Shown here: positions 11,310-23,699 of the stretch, piece after piece
Layout of the letters: the number at the start of each line of letters is the position of its first letter
Position numbering within the stretch: position 1 is the stretch's first letter
From: Sipunculus nudus
Lineage: Eukaryota; Annelida; Sipuncula; Golfingiida; Sipunculidae
Assembly (NCBI GenBank): GCA_026874595.1
Contig: CM049317.1
Coordinates: 69,897,618-69,961,617 of the forward strand
Reading direction: 5' to 3'
Length of the DNA stretch: 64,000 nt
The notes under the pieces: model-generated
What the model saw: the letters and a program-made list of their open reading frames with translations, nothing else
What the model was told of the DNA's origin: nothing
Databases searched by the model: none
Translations under genes and position numbers: made by a program

Positions 11310-11450
11310 CAGGTATACTTTCTGCTTGAACTACGTTTCTGCCCTGTTGCAATTTTGATTTTACTTTTCTAACTATGGTCCTATGATTGTACTTAATTGT
11401 AATACCTGGTGTACTCCTAGTTTGATGCGACGTCTTACTTTTTGCTGGAG
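11310..11450 (-). CDS. Gene 1 exon 2: N-terminal ectodomain
   Basis: A 141-nt exon between ATGGGTACCAG and GTAGTA, phase 1 to phase 1. It encodes PAKSKTSHQTRSTPG... and ends ...QAESIPG, basic and Cys-free. With exon 1 it provides an Ala-Pro-Ala sequence suited to signal-peptidase cleavage. Confidence 0.7.
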
Positions 11451-11937
11451 CTGGTACCCATGAAAAAGAAAAGAGAAAGACTTATACGTAGGACATTACG
11501 GTATTCAATATTTCATTCCAATGATTCGCTGCTCTATAATTGTACGTCGATCTGGGCAGGATAGTGGCAACGTCGATACGTAGAACATTATGGTATGAAC
11601 GTTTCTATTCAGCTGATCACTAATACAATTAGACAACATAAACCCTTAAATAACCGTTTGCGTCCTGAGCTGTTTCTCCTAGTTACTCTTTTTATAATAA
11701 ATATATACCCATACAATGAATATCTCGTGATGTCTTCCAAAGAGAGGGGCGTCAATACAGGGCGGATCGGTGTTACACCGGTAAAGATGTGAACGTCGGG
11801 GATTTTTAAGAGTCAAACTGGCAGAACTCACACATACGCACACTCCAAAAAAAAAGAATAAAGCCTATGTAAACAAAACAAATATATATTAAAGAAAGAA
11901 TTTACTTTCATTCTCTGGAGAGGTGCTCCCTATATAC

Positions 11938-11968
11938 CAACAATGAAGATAAACACATAAATTATCAT
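11938..11968 (-). CDS. Gene 1 exon 1: start codon and signal peptide
   Basis: ATG at 11968 opens MIIYVFIFIV and ends with one base (G) at a GTATAT donor. Completed by exon 2 it becomes a strongly hydrophobic leader with an A-P-A cleavage site. This is the first ATG after an in-frame TGA in this frame, and its phase is the one required by exon 2. The alternative longer frame on the same exon stops six codons into exon 2. Confidence 0.65.
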
Positions 11969-12137
11969 ACCGATAATGACGGTACATAACAAAATTCCTG
12001 TTCAAACTGTTTCCATCCACATTGGATAGCACCAGTAACACCGGCATGTAACACTCTTCGCCTCTCTGTGTGTATAGCACATCCAGTCCTGTATTCACGG
12101 AGTCTCTATAATCCTCAATCTCTCGCTGTGTATACAT
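11939..12137 (-). other. Upstream open frame overlapping the gene 1 start
   Basis: ATG at 12137 (MYTQREIEDYRDSVNTGLD...) runs in another frame over the signal-peptide start and, after splicing, would stop at TAA early in exon 2. If the mRNA begins near 12255 this is an overlapping uORF that could lower translation of gene 1. If transcription starts downstream of 12137 it is irrelevant. Confidence 0.4.
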
Positions 12138-12283
12138 GTTTCACGGTTCACGCGCCGCACACAGACTACTTTTTTCTGAGCGCTTAATCTCAGTCTCTCA
12201 CAGCTCACGTCTCCTGGGATCATCCAGACCTGGTATCAGAATAAGCTTCAACACAGCAGTATCCTGTACCTCTACCGTTACGC

Positions 12284-12293
12284 TTATATATAA
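12284..12293 (-). promoter_or_regulatory. TATA-box candidate for gene 1
   Basis: TTATATATAAGCG on the minus strand. It would place the start site about 25-30 bp downstream, near 12255-12260, giving a 5' leader of about 290 nt before the ATG at 11968. The surrounding 12130-12560 is less AT-rich than the rest of the region, as expected near a promoter. Confidence 0.4.
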
Positions 12294-12599
12294 AGTGATT
12301 TGTCTGTTCCTGGAAGCGCACACAACAAGTATCATCCCGCCGGATTACCAGTCCGTCGGCAAAATGCGTTACTTGCTCTGAAGTCCTTTATAGAAAATCA
12401 CTTTTGGCTTCCTCAGACATCGACTTTCTATGCCTGTAGAGATCGCACCTCAGCTGTCTTCGCTGTAACACATGCAGACCGTCCCCCGGACTGCTGTAGA
12501 TATCGCCAGGCTATACCATACCGGTACGCTGAACGGGCACTTCTCCCGATAATGTCCCACTCACTCCTTATAAATGCTTTCTGACGTCACAACTCCCGC

Positions 12600-14650
12600 T
12601 TGTCTCCTAATCATCACTTATCATCACTCCAAATTACGCAGACCGTCAATCACAGCGTGAATATCAATAAGGAGACGCTCTAGGGACCGTCTCTGAGAAA
12701 ATTTAACTTACACAGGTGCACTTCCTTTGAAATCTACAATAAACACCCATTTCTATGGAGACTGTCATAACAGAGACGGCTCGAACGGAATTAAAACTGT
12801 GCCGAGACTAACATCAGACGAGACACGTGTGCTCTCTTACCACTAAACTGCTTTGAAATTACCATCAAATGAGACACGCTTGTCCCTAAACCAACGATCT
12901 CACGCTAACATCTAAACATGATACTCCATATTTATGTACAATAAATTATCAAAACAATCACCTGGTTATACTCCCTACTAGAATATGCAACACAATACCT
13001 AAGTCACAGTTCCCTTGTGGCAATCGGGGGTATGAATTTCCTCCACTTTTTAGCAAAGGGGTTGGGGGGGGGGGAGATGGTCCATGTAATCAGCCCCCCT
13101 GATACTTGGATAATAATATTTATATTTTGGAAATGAACCATATTAATAATTAGAATTATACAGACTTTAGTTCCATTTCTGAGTTTAATATGAATATTGT
13201 GTGTGTTAGTTTTAAAAAGTTGCGCGTAACACCCCCCCCCCCCTTGAAGATATATGGACGCCACTGCTTCGCATTCAGTACGCATTACATTTTTTTACCA
13301 TGTTATGAAAATTTATGTTATGAATTCACCCTGTTATAAATTAAAACATCAGTTATGCTTGATTGGACAAAAACATAAGTTTTCTTTTCTGACGATGCAA
13401 TCTTTTGTCAGCTGCGTGCATTTAGCAAATATACATCGTTTGTTTTAAACAGAACGGCAAGAGAAAATCTATTTTTAGACTTGATAATAGCCAGATACCA
13501 CAAATATACCTCCGACCATACATTAGTGCATAATGCACAAGCACAGGACAATATATGAATGCAAAACCAGAAAAATGGATGTCACGGTTCAACATCTCCA
13601 TTATGTTTACATCACAATCGTCAGAACAAATGCGTGAAAAGTGAATGCTCTCGCACTCGTCCGAAATCTCACAATGATAAAATATCGTTTTAACAAAAAC
13701 AGATTATAGTGATCCAGATTAACACGAACATATAAAATAACACCTTTACAAAATTTGATCCATATTCGTTAATAAAACTGAACAGAGAGACAAGACAGCT
13801 AAATAAACAACCAACAAAATTACTAAGTACGATGACAATCATGATATTTCCTCGTGGGCCTTCAATTAGGCGATATCCAAAAATGCAGGATTTATGAATA
13901 CACCACTGCAAGTCTATTCAACTGAGTTAAAAAGTATGATAGAGTACTGAATGTTTATTCAATTACATTTCCTTTTAATCCACTTTTTTTAGTACATACA
14001 AAAATGCATATAGTTACATTGTGCCCGACACATGTCAGCTCTGATTAAGGTTTTTTTATTTATTTATTTTGCAAAAGAGTGGTGTAAAAAGAGTCATCTA
14101 ATGCAGAGATTGTGAAATAAGATTTGAAACGTATGGCTTTGAAGCATAAGGAAAAAGGTAAAAGATAAGGGTGTAATGTCTTATATCACTGGCGATGTCA
14201 GTCCCATTCGGCTTTACGCTTTGCCTGCTTTGGGGTGTTCATTCTTGTAGCTTTTTACTGATCCCGGGGAGCAGAGACGCAAAGGGGCGCCCCCCCCCCC
14301 CTTTAATTCTGCTTACACTTATACCAGTCAACTACTGGCAAGTGTTATGTTTGTTAACACACATTAATTTTATGTTTGATTATTACACACTTAAATGAAG
14401 TATGGCGTATAAGTAAATAAAAATTTTCATTTTTCTCTATGCACGAGTGTGGTAATGTTAGTCCTATATGGAAAAGAAAGAACAAAAGCTTAGCAAGATA
14501 TTGTCAGTATTGTAAATATAGAAATATATATGATATAATAATGTATATTTATTATCCGTTCTAAAGGTTCCTATTGACCTAAAGAGAAACTATCTTAGTT
14601 GTATTTGTTGAAATTTTGTGAAAAAAAAGAAGAAAAGCTTAGCAAGATAT
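12600..14650. other. Intergenic stretch, no supported gene
   Basis: Short open frames here show no splice-site or composition support. Poly-G and poly-C runs at about 13062-13073 and 13231-13242 flank a segment related to 430-580 (the phrases ctttagttccatttctgag and gaatat recur), so it is probably a dispersed repeat. Confidence 0.5.
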
Positions 14651-14699
14651 TGTCTATAATGTAAATGTAAAGGGTGTCAGAGTGAACAGTAGAGGGATT

Positions 14700-15857
14700 A
14701 TATACTTACACATTTATCGGTTGAAGTGAGGCATGGATTGAGTGGCAAGGGGAAATAGAGTTATATGCGTTACATATTAGAATGGATCTCTGCCACGTAA
14801 ACATGATTGTAGGTGGCGCCACCTGTTATTTGGATGAGAAACTATCCAAGATGTATACACATGCAGAGCAAAATTTCAGGTGGAAAAGTCAAACCACTGC
14901 AGAGATATGAGTGATTTATCCCACAGCAGACAAACAGATGGACGCTGTGCAAAAATGGCTGCAGGTGGTGCCACCATTTTTGTGTATGTTATATAGCTAT
15001 CCAAGGCTACATTTTGTGTATTTTTTTTTCCTGATTGGTCAAACGAGTCCGGAGATATAAGCATTAATGTCTGCAGCGTGAACGTGAATGAAGCTGGCGC
15101 CACCTGTCAAAAAATCAAGAAAACTATCCAGGATGTATACGCATGCCGAATTACAGATAATTTGGTCAATCCACTGCAGAGATATGAGTGATTTTAACCC
15201 AGGGCAGACAAACAAATGGACGCTGTGCAAAAATGGCTGCAGGTGGCGCCACCATTTTTGTGTATGTTATAAAGCTATCCAAGGGCTACAATTGCGTAAT
15301 TTTTTTTTCCTGATTGGTCAAACGGTTCTCGAGATATGAGCATGGATGTCTGCAGCGTTAACACGAATGTAGGTGGCGCCACCTGTCGTAAAATCAAGAA
15401 AGCTATCTAGGATGTATACGCATGCCGAATTTTAGGTTAATTAGTCAAACCACTGCAGAGATATGAATGATTTTAACCCAAGGCAGATGAACAGATTGAA
15501 ACTGTGCAAATATGGTTGCAGGTGGCGCCACCTTTTTTGTGTATGTTATAAAGCTATCCCAGGGCTACGTTTGTGTACATTTTTTTTCCTGATCGGTCAA
15601 ACGGTTCCCGAGATATGTTGGTTTATGTGTTAGAACAGACGCACAAACGGACGCTGGGCAGAGAGGAAAGGTCAGAGGTCAAGGCCACTTGGTTAGGCAC
15701 CAGTTCACATGTGACCCGATAATTTGTGTAAGTTTCGGAAAAATCCGTCCAGTAGTCTCAGAGGAGTTCTCCGGAAACGAACGCGGCGGCGGCGGCGGCG
15801 GCGGCGGAACCCGGTCAAAAACATAGTATCCGCAAAACTTCGTTTTGGCGGATACAA
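14700..15857 (+). mobile_element. Family B element, copy 1 (Helentron-associated-like)
   Basis: The 3' end is a hairpin of GTATCCGC and GCGGATAC (15827-15855). The core is built of diverged tandem units of about 280 bp, with landmarks ATGAGTGATTTTA, CAAACNGTTCNCGAGATATG and GGTGGCGCCACC. The 5' edge is unclear; homology to the 35.8-kb copy starts at TGAGGCATGGATTRAGTGG. The element is non-coding. Confidence 0.65.
15783..15807. repeat. (CGG)n trinucleotide run inside family B
   Basis: About eight CGG units. The 37.4-kb and 54.1-kb copies carry shorter or interrupted versions at the same place. Poly-Pro and poly-Arg frames across it are artefacts. Confidence 0.9.
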
Positions 15858-16456
15858 TAATATAAACCCGAAAATGGCATGCAAATAACAATCAGTATTT
15901 TTCATTTATAATACTTGTTGTGTTTATGTACTAAAATTACCTCAGGTCAGACTATCTTTATTACTTTTTAATTCCAACTTGCCCCAGTTTTAACTGAATT
16001 GCTGCAAAAATAATTTATCTACGAAAGACCTATATTATGGAATTCATTTTCAGAAGCTTCACATGAAAAATAGATGCAGTCACCTTTGACAGATTCAATG
16101 ACATATAATAGTTCTTCCATTTCAGTTCTTTTACATGTGTGCTGATCATCTTCTACTTAAGTATTACAATTACGTTACAACACTACACTTACTGATGCAT
16201 GTATCTTTGTGTTGTTCAAATAATGCATTATATATAGATGAGGGCCCCATGGTTAACATAATTATCAACTGATACCTTACAAAATTACTACTAATAATTA
16301 TAATAATAATGCACGAACTAACAATATTTGATATGTTTAGTAGGAGACAATCTTACAGGCACGCAGTGTGTTCAAACAAGTTTAAATATGCTTGCTTCCT
16401 ACTAATATAGGGCTTTGTGGAACATCAATATAATCTGAAAGAAAAATGATTTATTA

Positions 16457-16457
<1 letters not shown>

Positions 16458-16508
<51 letters not shown>
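16458..16508. repeat. (TA)n microsatellite
   Basis: About 25 TA units, followed by a CTGGATGCGCCACTG repeat-edge phrase at 16577-16591. Confidence 0.95.
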
Positions 16509-16514
<6 letters not shown>

Positions 16515-16723
16515 TCTAAAAGACGCAGAACAGCCCCTTCCCGACTTTAGGGCTGCGCCCCCTCTTATTTTCAAATCCTGGATGCGCCACTGGTTAGCAT
16601 ACATTTGAAGGAGCCAAAATAGGCACGGGAAGGGTATACTTGGTATACTGCCACCCATGACAATTATAAACAAATCGCACCCTTGTGAGAAAGACTTTGA
16701 CTATTGGTCTTTATGCAGACGGC

Positions 16724-16795
16724 GGTCAGAACAGGACGCAAACCCAAAACCTTGTGGTCAATAGTCCAGCGCTCTAACTATATAACGCCACCACG
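16724..16795 (-). mobile_element. tRNA-derived SINE head or tRNA pseudogene
   Basis: On the minus strand an A-box-like TATAGTTAGAGCGCTGG is followed 30 bases later by a B-box-like GGTTTGCGTCC. The cloverleaf is imperfect and the B box is mutated, so a functional tRNA is unlikely. Confidence 0.45.
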
Positions 16796-17025
16796 CTTGA
16801 TAGGTGTTTTTTTTTTTATAAAAATACGTGGATGATAATTCTAGTTACCTTTGGCAGAGCTCCGACCAATGGTACTCCACCTCCTTGTCGTTGTCTGTGA
16901 TTTCCCTTTACCCTTACTACGTCCTAAGAAAAGATATAAAAGTACAAATGTACAGATAGGAAAACCCCTACCCCAAACACAAGACCAGGGCCCTACCAGA
17001 AGAATTAGCACACCGTTTACGTATA

Positions 17026-17028
<3 letters not shown>

Positions 17029-17068
<40 letters not shown>

Positions 17069-17078
17069 TATATATATG
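17029..17078. repeat. (TA)n microsatellite
   Basis: About 20 TA units with one interruption. Confidence 0.9.
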
Positions 17079-17186
17079 TAAATGTATTATATAATTATAT
17101 ATTTGTATATTTATGTGAATATATACATGTATATAAGGAAACCTTGATAATGTGGGCAGCCTTTAGACTATCCATTAATTATATAC

Positions 17187-17203
17187 ATATTATATATATA
17201 AAG

Positions 17204-17234
<31 letters not shown>

Positions 17235-17262
17235 CAGACAGACAGAAAGAGACAGAGAGAGA
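17187..17262. repeat. (TA)n / (GA)n compound microsatellite
   Basis: TA units followed by GA- and CAGA-type units. Confidence 0.9.
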
Positions 17263-18151
17263 GATTTATATAACATAGTGTATGTGCGTATATATGGGTA
17301 CATTTTCAACTAATATTCTTGACCTTTTATTAATAATAAAATATGAATACTATACATTGTCAAAGTATACTCCACTCTATATAACTCACCGTCGCAGAGA
17401 TTCCTCAGGCTCAAGTCTGACCAAAACGAAAAGAGAAGAAAGTAGATCCAACGTGTGATCTGCATTGACGTCATTTTCATTACTATTATCCGTTTAAAGG
17501 TGGCAGGTCGCTGGTAAAGCATAAATTATACCAGGTCTAAATTCCAAGTGACAACACAAAACTCACGACTAACCAGGAACTAAACATTTATTCATGCGAT
17601 CATGAGACTCAGTTACTCACCAATGAACACAGACGCTCACGGAAATACTTAAATATTTATCATGCTCACGTCACTGTAAACAACCATGGGTAGTATGTAC
17701 CTAGACTTATTCAAATATGGCCAGGCCAAACAAATATTGATCTATGCCCTCTGGCAAATAAAAACACATACGAGGTGAGCGCACGCATTGTTTTTTTATA
17801 TGTTTTACAGGTAGAGACAGAAATATGTGGTAAGTTATCGACTTTTAAGAAGAATACAAAATGGGCATAAATTTCTATGATGGTTGGGATTACGAACTGA
17901 ACAAACTTTAGCCCTCTTTCCTTGATTAATTTATGAATGCTTTGGTGTTAGAGTACATCGAGACCGGGTATATGTTAATTTTAACTTGCGATTGACACGA
18001 ATTAGAAATTTAATGAAAATAGAACTTCATCGAGCGCTCATATCAAGGCTATGCACGCTATAGCTGCTGTAGTTTGCAAACAATCTGTAACCATTCTGTA
18101 ATAAGTATACATGTATATATTTTGTCAATTCTCCATTCATATTACATTCAT

Positions 18152-18153
<2 letters not shown>

Positions 18154-18213
<60 letters not shown>
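18154..18213. repeat. (TA)n microsatellite
   Basis: About 30 TA units. Confidence 0.95.
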
Positions 18214-18215
<2 letters not shown>

Positions 18216-18464
18216 AGCAATAATATTCAAACTCTGGATTAACTGGTATCGATTCAACTTAAATATGAAAAGGCATGGTATCTCCGGTGAACTGGTCCCT
18301 TGATCTTCAGTTGCTTTAAAGCTCGACTTTATATATAGGCCTCATTTTTACGCTTACAGAAACATCTGATTATAGGTTTGCGCAGTTCTCAAATTTCTCG
18401 ACAGTACATCCTGTTTTGAGGCAAGAGCACCAAATAGCAACATTGTGTATAACGCGTTCATAAT

Positions 18465-20614
18465 ACAAGGGCCCCATGGGTCACAGTGCTCGGCTGAAGT
18501 TCACCTTATATGTAAAAACTAAAAAAAAAAATGGAGATAATGTCTGTGAGGTAGAGGTAACATAGTCCATGGTTGGAAGATACGTTAAGTTTGTATTGAT
18601 GAGTAAGGATTTTTTTTTTCAATTATTTAAAATGTATACAGTTGCAATAATAACTAAATGTCCCCAGTGGACAAGTGCAAGGACTTGATGGTCGTGGAGG
18701 AACTGTGGGAGTTACAACATCTCTGCATAAACGTACAGGATATGACATTTTATTCAACAGTACTTACAGGGGAAAAAAGTTGATTCGCAATTGCTGAATA
18801 TTCACAAATGGACAGACTGACAGGTAGGCAAACAAAGCTGATCACATTATCTTCTGTGCTGCTATGCAGGAAAATAATCGACAAATGATTACATTAGGTC
18901 CTCATTTTTTTTATTATTTCAAATTGTTTTCAAGTTTATTAGTTATATCAACATCTGATACAATTTACACATCTGAATATAAAAGTTGATTTCAAATTTC
19001 AGACATTAATAGCTTGAATCCATATACATACAGCATTTCAACAGTGCTTATAGAGTAAAATATTCCAAAATACAGAGCTGATCACTTTATGTCCCATTCT
19101 CCTGTTTTCTGAGGCAAGAAAATATGTTTCAATTAGATATTATTTTTTTCTTATACTATTATTTCAATTCAATAAATTTTATATTTTTTTCAATAAAACT
19201 GATGTCCCCGGTGCACCGGTGCAAGGACTTAATGGCTGGGAAGCGGAGAATGGTGGGAATTACAACACCCCTGAATATACATACAGAACAAAAAAAACGA
19301 TCACTTATCCCCCATTCTTCTGGGACAGGAAAATAATGAATACATGTTTGCAACTTTTTTATTATATTTTTTTTTCAAGTTTTATCATTTTTATACATTT
19401 CCAGTGTAACGTATAGATCTGTATATATAAGTTGGTTCATAATTCTAAATAGCATCATTATATATCCCTAACTTTGTCAGATAACACCATAATATGTATA
19501 CAAATGTATTTTTTTTTACCACAAAAAAAATATCTTATAACAAATTAATATTATAAATATCTGAAAATAAAACTTGATTCAGAATTCACAATTTTTAATT
19601 GCGCCTTTATTAACCTATAATTTGGTTCATATATTATCTATTGATGCATACTGATGGGTTTAATTATATTTTAATTTGTAAAAATTTATTAAAAAGAAAA
19701 TTGATTTCTTTAAAATTGCTACATTACCACAACAGAGCATCATCTGATTACTCCTTGATTTACTATTTAAAAAAAAAGTTTTGTAGATTGGAGTGGAAAC
19801 AGTATTACAGTTAAGGAAATACAGTTCGAACAAAAACAATTACTGCATAACACTTGCATGGTGAGTTGGGGGTGGGGGTGGGGGGGGGGGGGGTTGATAT
19901 GAGAAGAACTCTACATCTGTGACAGCAGTGGGCCTCCCCCAGTGACCCATTAAAAGGTACCCAGGCATAGCTGACCTCCAGTGGCCAGAAGTTGGCTGCC
20001 TGGACAATGCAAGTTAATGCAATAGAGCCCCCCCCCCCCCCCAAAAAAAAATATTTAGCTTATTTTTTTAGCTTTTATTTTAAAATTTCAGATTTAAACA
20101 TATTAAATACTTACGAGTACCTGCTGTGAAAATTAAATCAACAGTATTTACAGAAAAAAACGTACCATGGTCAAAATTGGGCAAAATTTAAGGTACTGGT
20201 TTTATAGTATGCTAATTATTTTAAAATTTACACATTTCAGATCTAATTTAGGGATATACTTTAATCTTTATTTTATAAATTTATTTCCCTGAATAAAAGT
20301 CTCTATCTTCAACAATTATCATGTTAAATGAGTAAATATCTTTCCAGAGTTTTAAAAAAGTGCATTCTGTTCGGGCCCATAATTCCAAGAGATAACACAA
20401 TTTCTATTCTGTACATAGGTTACCTATAAAGAAATAGTTATGCCAAAGATGAACAAAACTACCCTTATAGTTTTGATTTTAGCAATTTTTGAAGCGTACC
20501 AAAAATTTCTATTTACGGAAAATTGAGGTCCAATGGTTTCAAAACGTGCCCTGTTAACGGACTGACGATGGACAAAGGACCATCTATAGCTCAGATGACT
20601 TATAGTCAGCTGAG
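18465..20614 (-). mobile_element. Family A element, minus-strand copy
   Basis: The 5' end lies at about 20585-20614, where GCTCAGATGACTTATAGTCA is the reverse complement of the family A start. It is followed by the typical reverse-oriented lead-in with GCCCTGTTAACGGACTGACG. The 3' end is at 18465-18496 (ACAAGGGCCCCATGGGTCAC then GCTCGGCTGAAG). The interior is diverged and AT-rich and codes for nothing visible. Confidence 0.6.
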
Positions 20615-21487
20615 AGAAAGACTAAAAAGAAAATATCAGCCGCGATCCCATGGACCAATTATTTTTAGGGGTATGGCCTAATCGGGAAAGACAACCGAAA
20701 ATGTCTTTTAAGTAGTGTGAAAAACTAGTAAAACGTTCTGGCAATGTCCCGTGTATTATCTAGTGAGGGAAACTTGCACTTTAGTCCTTTTAGATATGAG
20801 ATTTGTAAAGGGTTTTATGTTTGTTAAGTAGAGTGTGAAACATAATGCAGTCGTGACGTCAGTCGCTGTTGACCCTTGCCTGCCGCTTTTATACCGGCAA
20901 CTTCTGTCATTCATGCCACATACCATCGGCCACGTGCAGTGAAACAGTAAATGCGATGAGTTCTGGTTAAACGTACTTGGTCACATGCATTTTGTTTAAT
21001 ATATAAAAGTTTCCCGGTAAAATGACCCCTGTTTGCGAGCTCAGTGTCTCCATTGTTCACCTGCTCTACATATGGTTTAGGTTCTGTGTGTGGACTTATA
21101 TAATCCACGTGTGTCTGTTCACTTCAACAAAACCGCGTGGCTGAAAGTACGATATTGCGAAAATGTGAATTTTTTTTATTGAAGGAGAATATATCTGTCA
21201 CAAAAAAATAAAGTCAAATTTAGTACTGTTTGTCGCCATCTTAATTTATGACAGTAGCCCACGACACTATGTTTATGTTCTGTTTCCCGTGATTGATCGC
21301 GCTCGGTGCAATTTTTTTTTCAACTGTCTATTACTTCTAATTCCTGGGTTTATGTGAAGCTGTTCTTTACATGTAACCCGTACATATATAATTGGCACCG
21401 ATTGGCTTGTTACAGATGTGAAGAAACATGTTTTTTATTTTGAGAATGAGGCTGTAATTTTATCTCCACTGTGGTATTCAAACAAAA

Positions 21488-21606
21488 TATCTCTCTCTCT
21501 CTGTGTCTCTCTCTCTTTCTCTCTCTCCCTCTCTCCCTCTCCCTCTCCCTCTCTCTGTCTCTCTCTGTCTCTGTCTCTCTCCCTGTCTCTCTCTCTCTCA
21601 TTCTCT
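21488..21606. repeat. CT-rich microsatellite
   Basis: A CTCTCT/CCCT polypyrimidine tract of about 119 bp. The Ser-Leu and Arg-Glu frames on either strand are artefacts. Confidence 0.95.
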
Positions 21607-21654
21607 CCCCGCGTGTATGTGTGTGTACACAATGGTTCAGAATTATTTTATTTA

Positions 21655-21866
21655 GGAGTCTGTACCGTCGAGTGGTACTTTGCTCTGCGCTGGCGACCCG
21701 GGTTCGATCCCCTGGGTGTCTATGAGAGTGGGTTGAAGTGTCCCGTCCAAAAACGATGGTTTTCTCCGGGTCCTAAGGATTCCTCCACACAATGGAGAGT
21801 GTCCCTTATCAGTTAAAATAACTAGCTGTGTAATGCGTGTAAATAGATAAAGATTATATTCATAAC
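21655..21866 (+). mobile_element. tRNA-derived SINE
   Basis: A degraded A-box region (CGTCGAGTGGTACTTTGCTC) lies at 21666-21685 and a perfect-looking B box (GGTTCGATCCC) at 21701-21711. A body with GTGGGTTGAAGTGTCCCGTCC and TTTTCTCCGGGTCC follows, then a short A/T-rich tail ending in TAAATAGATAAAG. This is the usual layout of invertebrate tRNA SINEs. Confidence 0.6.
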
Positions 21867-22185
21867 TATTCTATAATGGACCTTCCAACACCAAAGTCGT
21901 TCACAGGCAGCTTTGTTGATTGTATGTAACGTGTATACCTTATTGTATTCACCCCGTGTTCAGTTTGTTCTAAACACATAAACCATTTAGTATGAAACAT
22001 TCTTTTTAAAGAAGCCTTTAACCCTTCAGAAAGACACATTTAAAGTTACAAATTGAGAACTAGTCGTGACATCTATTGGCTGAACGCAGAGTTATCGTGC
22101 ATGGAGACTTGAACCATCGATGAGTTTACTAAAAAGACTGAAAGATTATCCAGAATAATACAAACATAATATTAGAAAGATTTTG

Positions 22186-23250
22186 CATTTAGAGAGTGCA
22201 GATCTCTGTCAAGGCAGCACATTACCCCAAATATGGCATTGTCAGAAATATGCTAGAAAGACAAACATTGAACGTTATAGGACACTGTTACTGGGCGCTA
22301 TCTAGTGGCAACAAAGTTAACAAGGCAGCTCATTTACCTCATGTGGCATTTCTACAAATGCAACATTTTTCCTTTTAAAAAAATCCTGGATCTAGATGCT
22401 GATCACCCCAACATTCATTCAATTGTTACATATATCATGGCTGAGCTATATTGAAAATTTAATCAAAATCTGTTGATAACATTTTTTAGTATTGTTGCTA
22501 ACGAACAATCAGACAAACAAACTAGATCAAACAAACGAGAACAAACCAGAGGTCGAGCGCTTGCCGGAAATGACCTAGAAATAGTCAAATGAATGAGCAA
22601 TGACAAAGAGGAAGAAAATGAGCCATATTTTGGAAGGATTGGACCAAACTGACGAAGTTATGTCGCCCGGGTACCAGGAATGGATGCACCAAACATATAC
22701 ATGGCTTTAGTTAGCGATACTTGCCAACGCATAGCCGAACTGATGGTGTTTATCTTTAAACGTCAACTATATTGGGGTTTCTCACAGAATTTCAGCGGCG
22801 GTCATTCAATCAGTGCAGTTCTTTACCTAAAACATGATGTTATAATGTGCAAATGAGAGGGATTCACCAGCTCCTTCGAAGACATTGTGACGTACTCGTG
22901 TGTAAATATCAAGGATCCACCCCATTCGCCTGATAGGCCGTTATTAAGAGCAAATGAGAAATATGTACTTAGTGAGTGCAGGCAGCCCATAATCCCACAT
23001 AGGACTGTCAGAAATGCAGCATTTTTCCTTTAACAATTCCTGGATCCAGCTGGTGATCCGTATCACCCCAAACTGTCATATATTGTTCCTTTATCATTGC
23101 CGAACTTTCCTGAAAATTTCATCAAAATCCGTTAATAACTTTTTGAGTAATGTTGCCAACAGATCCACAGACAGACAGATAGACAAACATACAGACACAG
23201 AAAACAACGCCGGCAAAAACATAACCCCCGCTTGGCGGAGGTAATATGAA
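22186..23250 (+). mobile_element. Dispersed repeat family C (two related blocks)
   Basis: The blocks at about 22335-22520 and 23010-23180 are diverged copies: CAACATTTTTCCTTT, TCCTGGATC, ATCAAAATCYGTT, TTGCYAACRRA. The second ends in CCCGCTTGGCGGAGGTAAT. A third, shorter copy at about 25630-25745 ends in CCAAGGTGGAGGTATAAT. No coding frame is visible; the class is unknown. Confidence 0.45.
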
Positions 23251-23699
23251 AACCCCGCTTTCGAGTCCGAGGGGTGTATCCAACCGCTTAATTACGCTTT
23301 ATTGCCTCAGTCAGGAGGCACAACATAACTCACACCATCTTGAACGGTTAATCATGAAATTATCAGAAAGTTTCGGAAATGGGCAAGTGAAGAATCGATT
23401 TGATTTTTGGTGTGGATCCGGCACGTGATCCTGATTCAGGAAGATCATCAAGGAATATTCACAAATTCACAGTGGGTTATGCACGCTGAAACCTTGGAAT
23501 ATTAGCTGAATACGTGAATGCAAACACGGGTTGGGGAGCATCCCATAGTATGCCCCCCCCCCAAGCGGAGGCTTGCATTTATTAGAGTGCAGAATTGTAG
23601 TTTTATATATTTTATTAAGTGTAAAATATAATTAAAACCTGGCAGGTGTACTGCACTTTATGAAATACAGTTCTTTTGTAACACCCTCCCCACCCTCCC

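Noticed and set aside
15679-15905. Frames with poly-Pro or poly-Arg
   Set aside because: They are created by the (CGG)n run in a family B repeat.
21410-21816. Ser/Leu- and Arg/Glu-rich frames
   Set aside because: They are translations of the CT-rich microsatellite.
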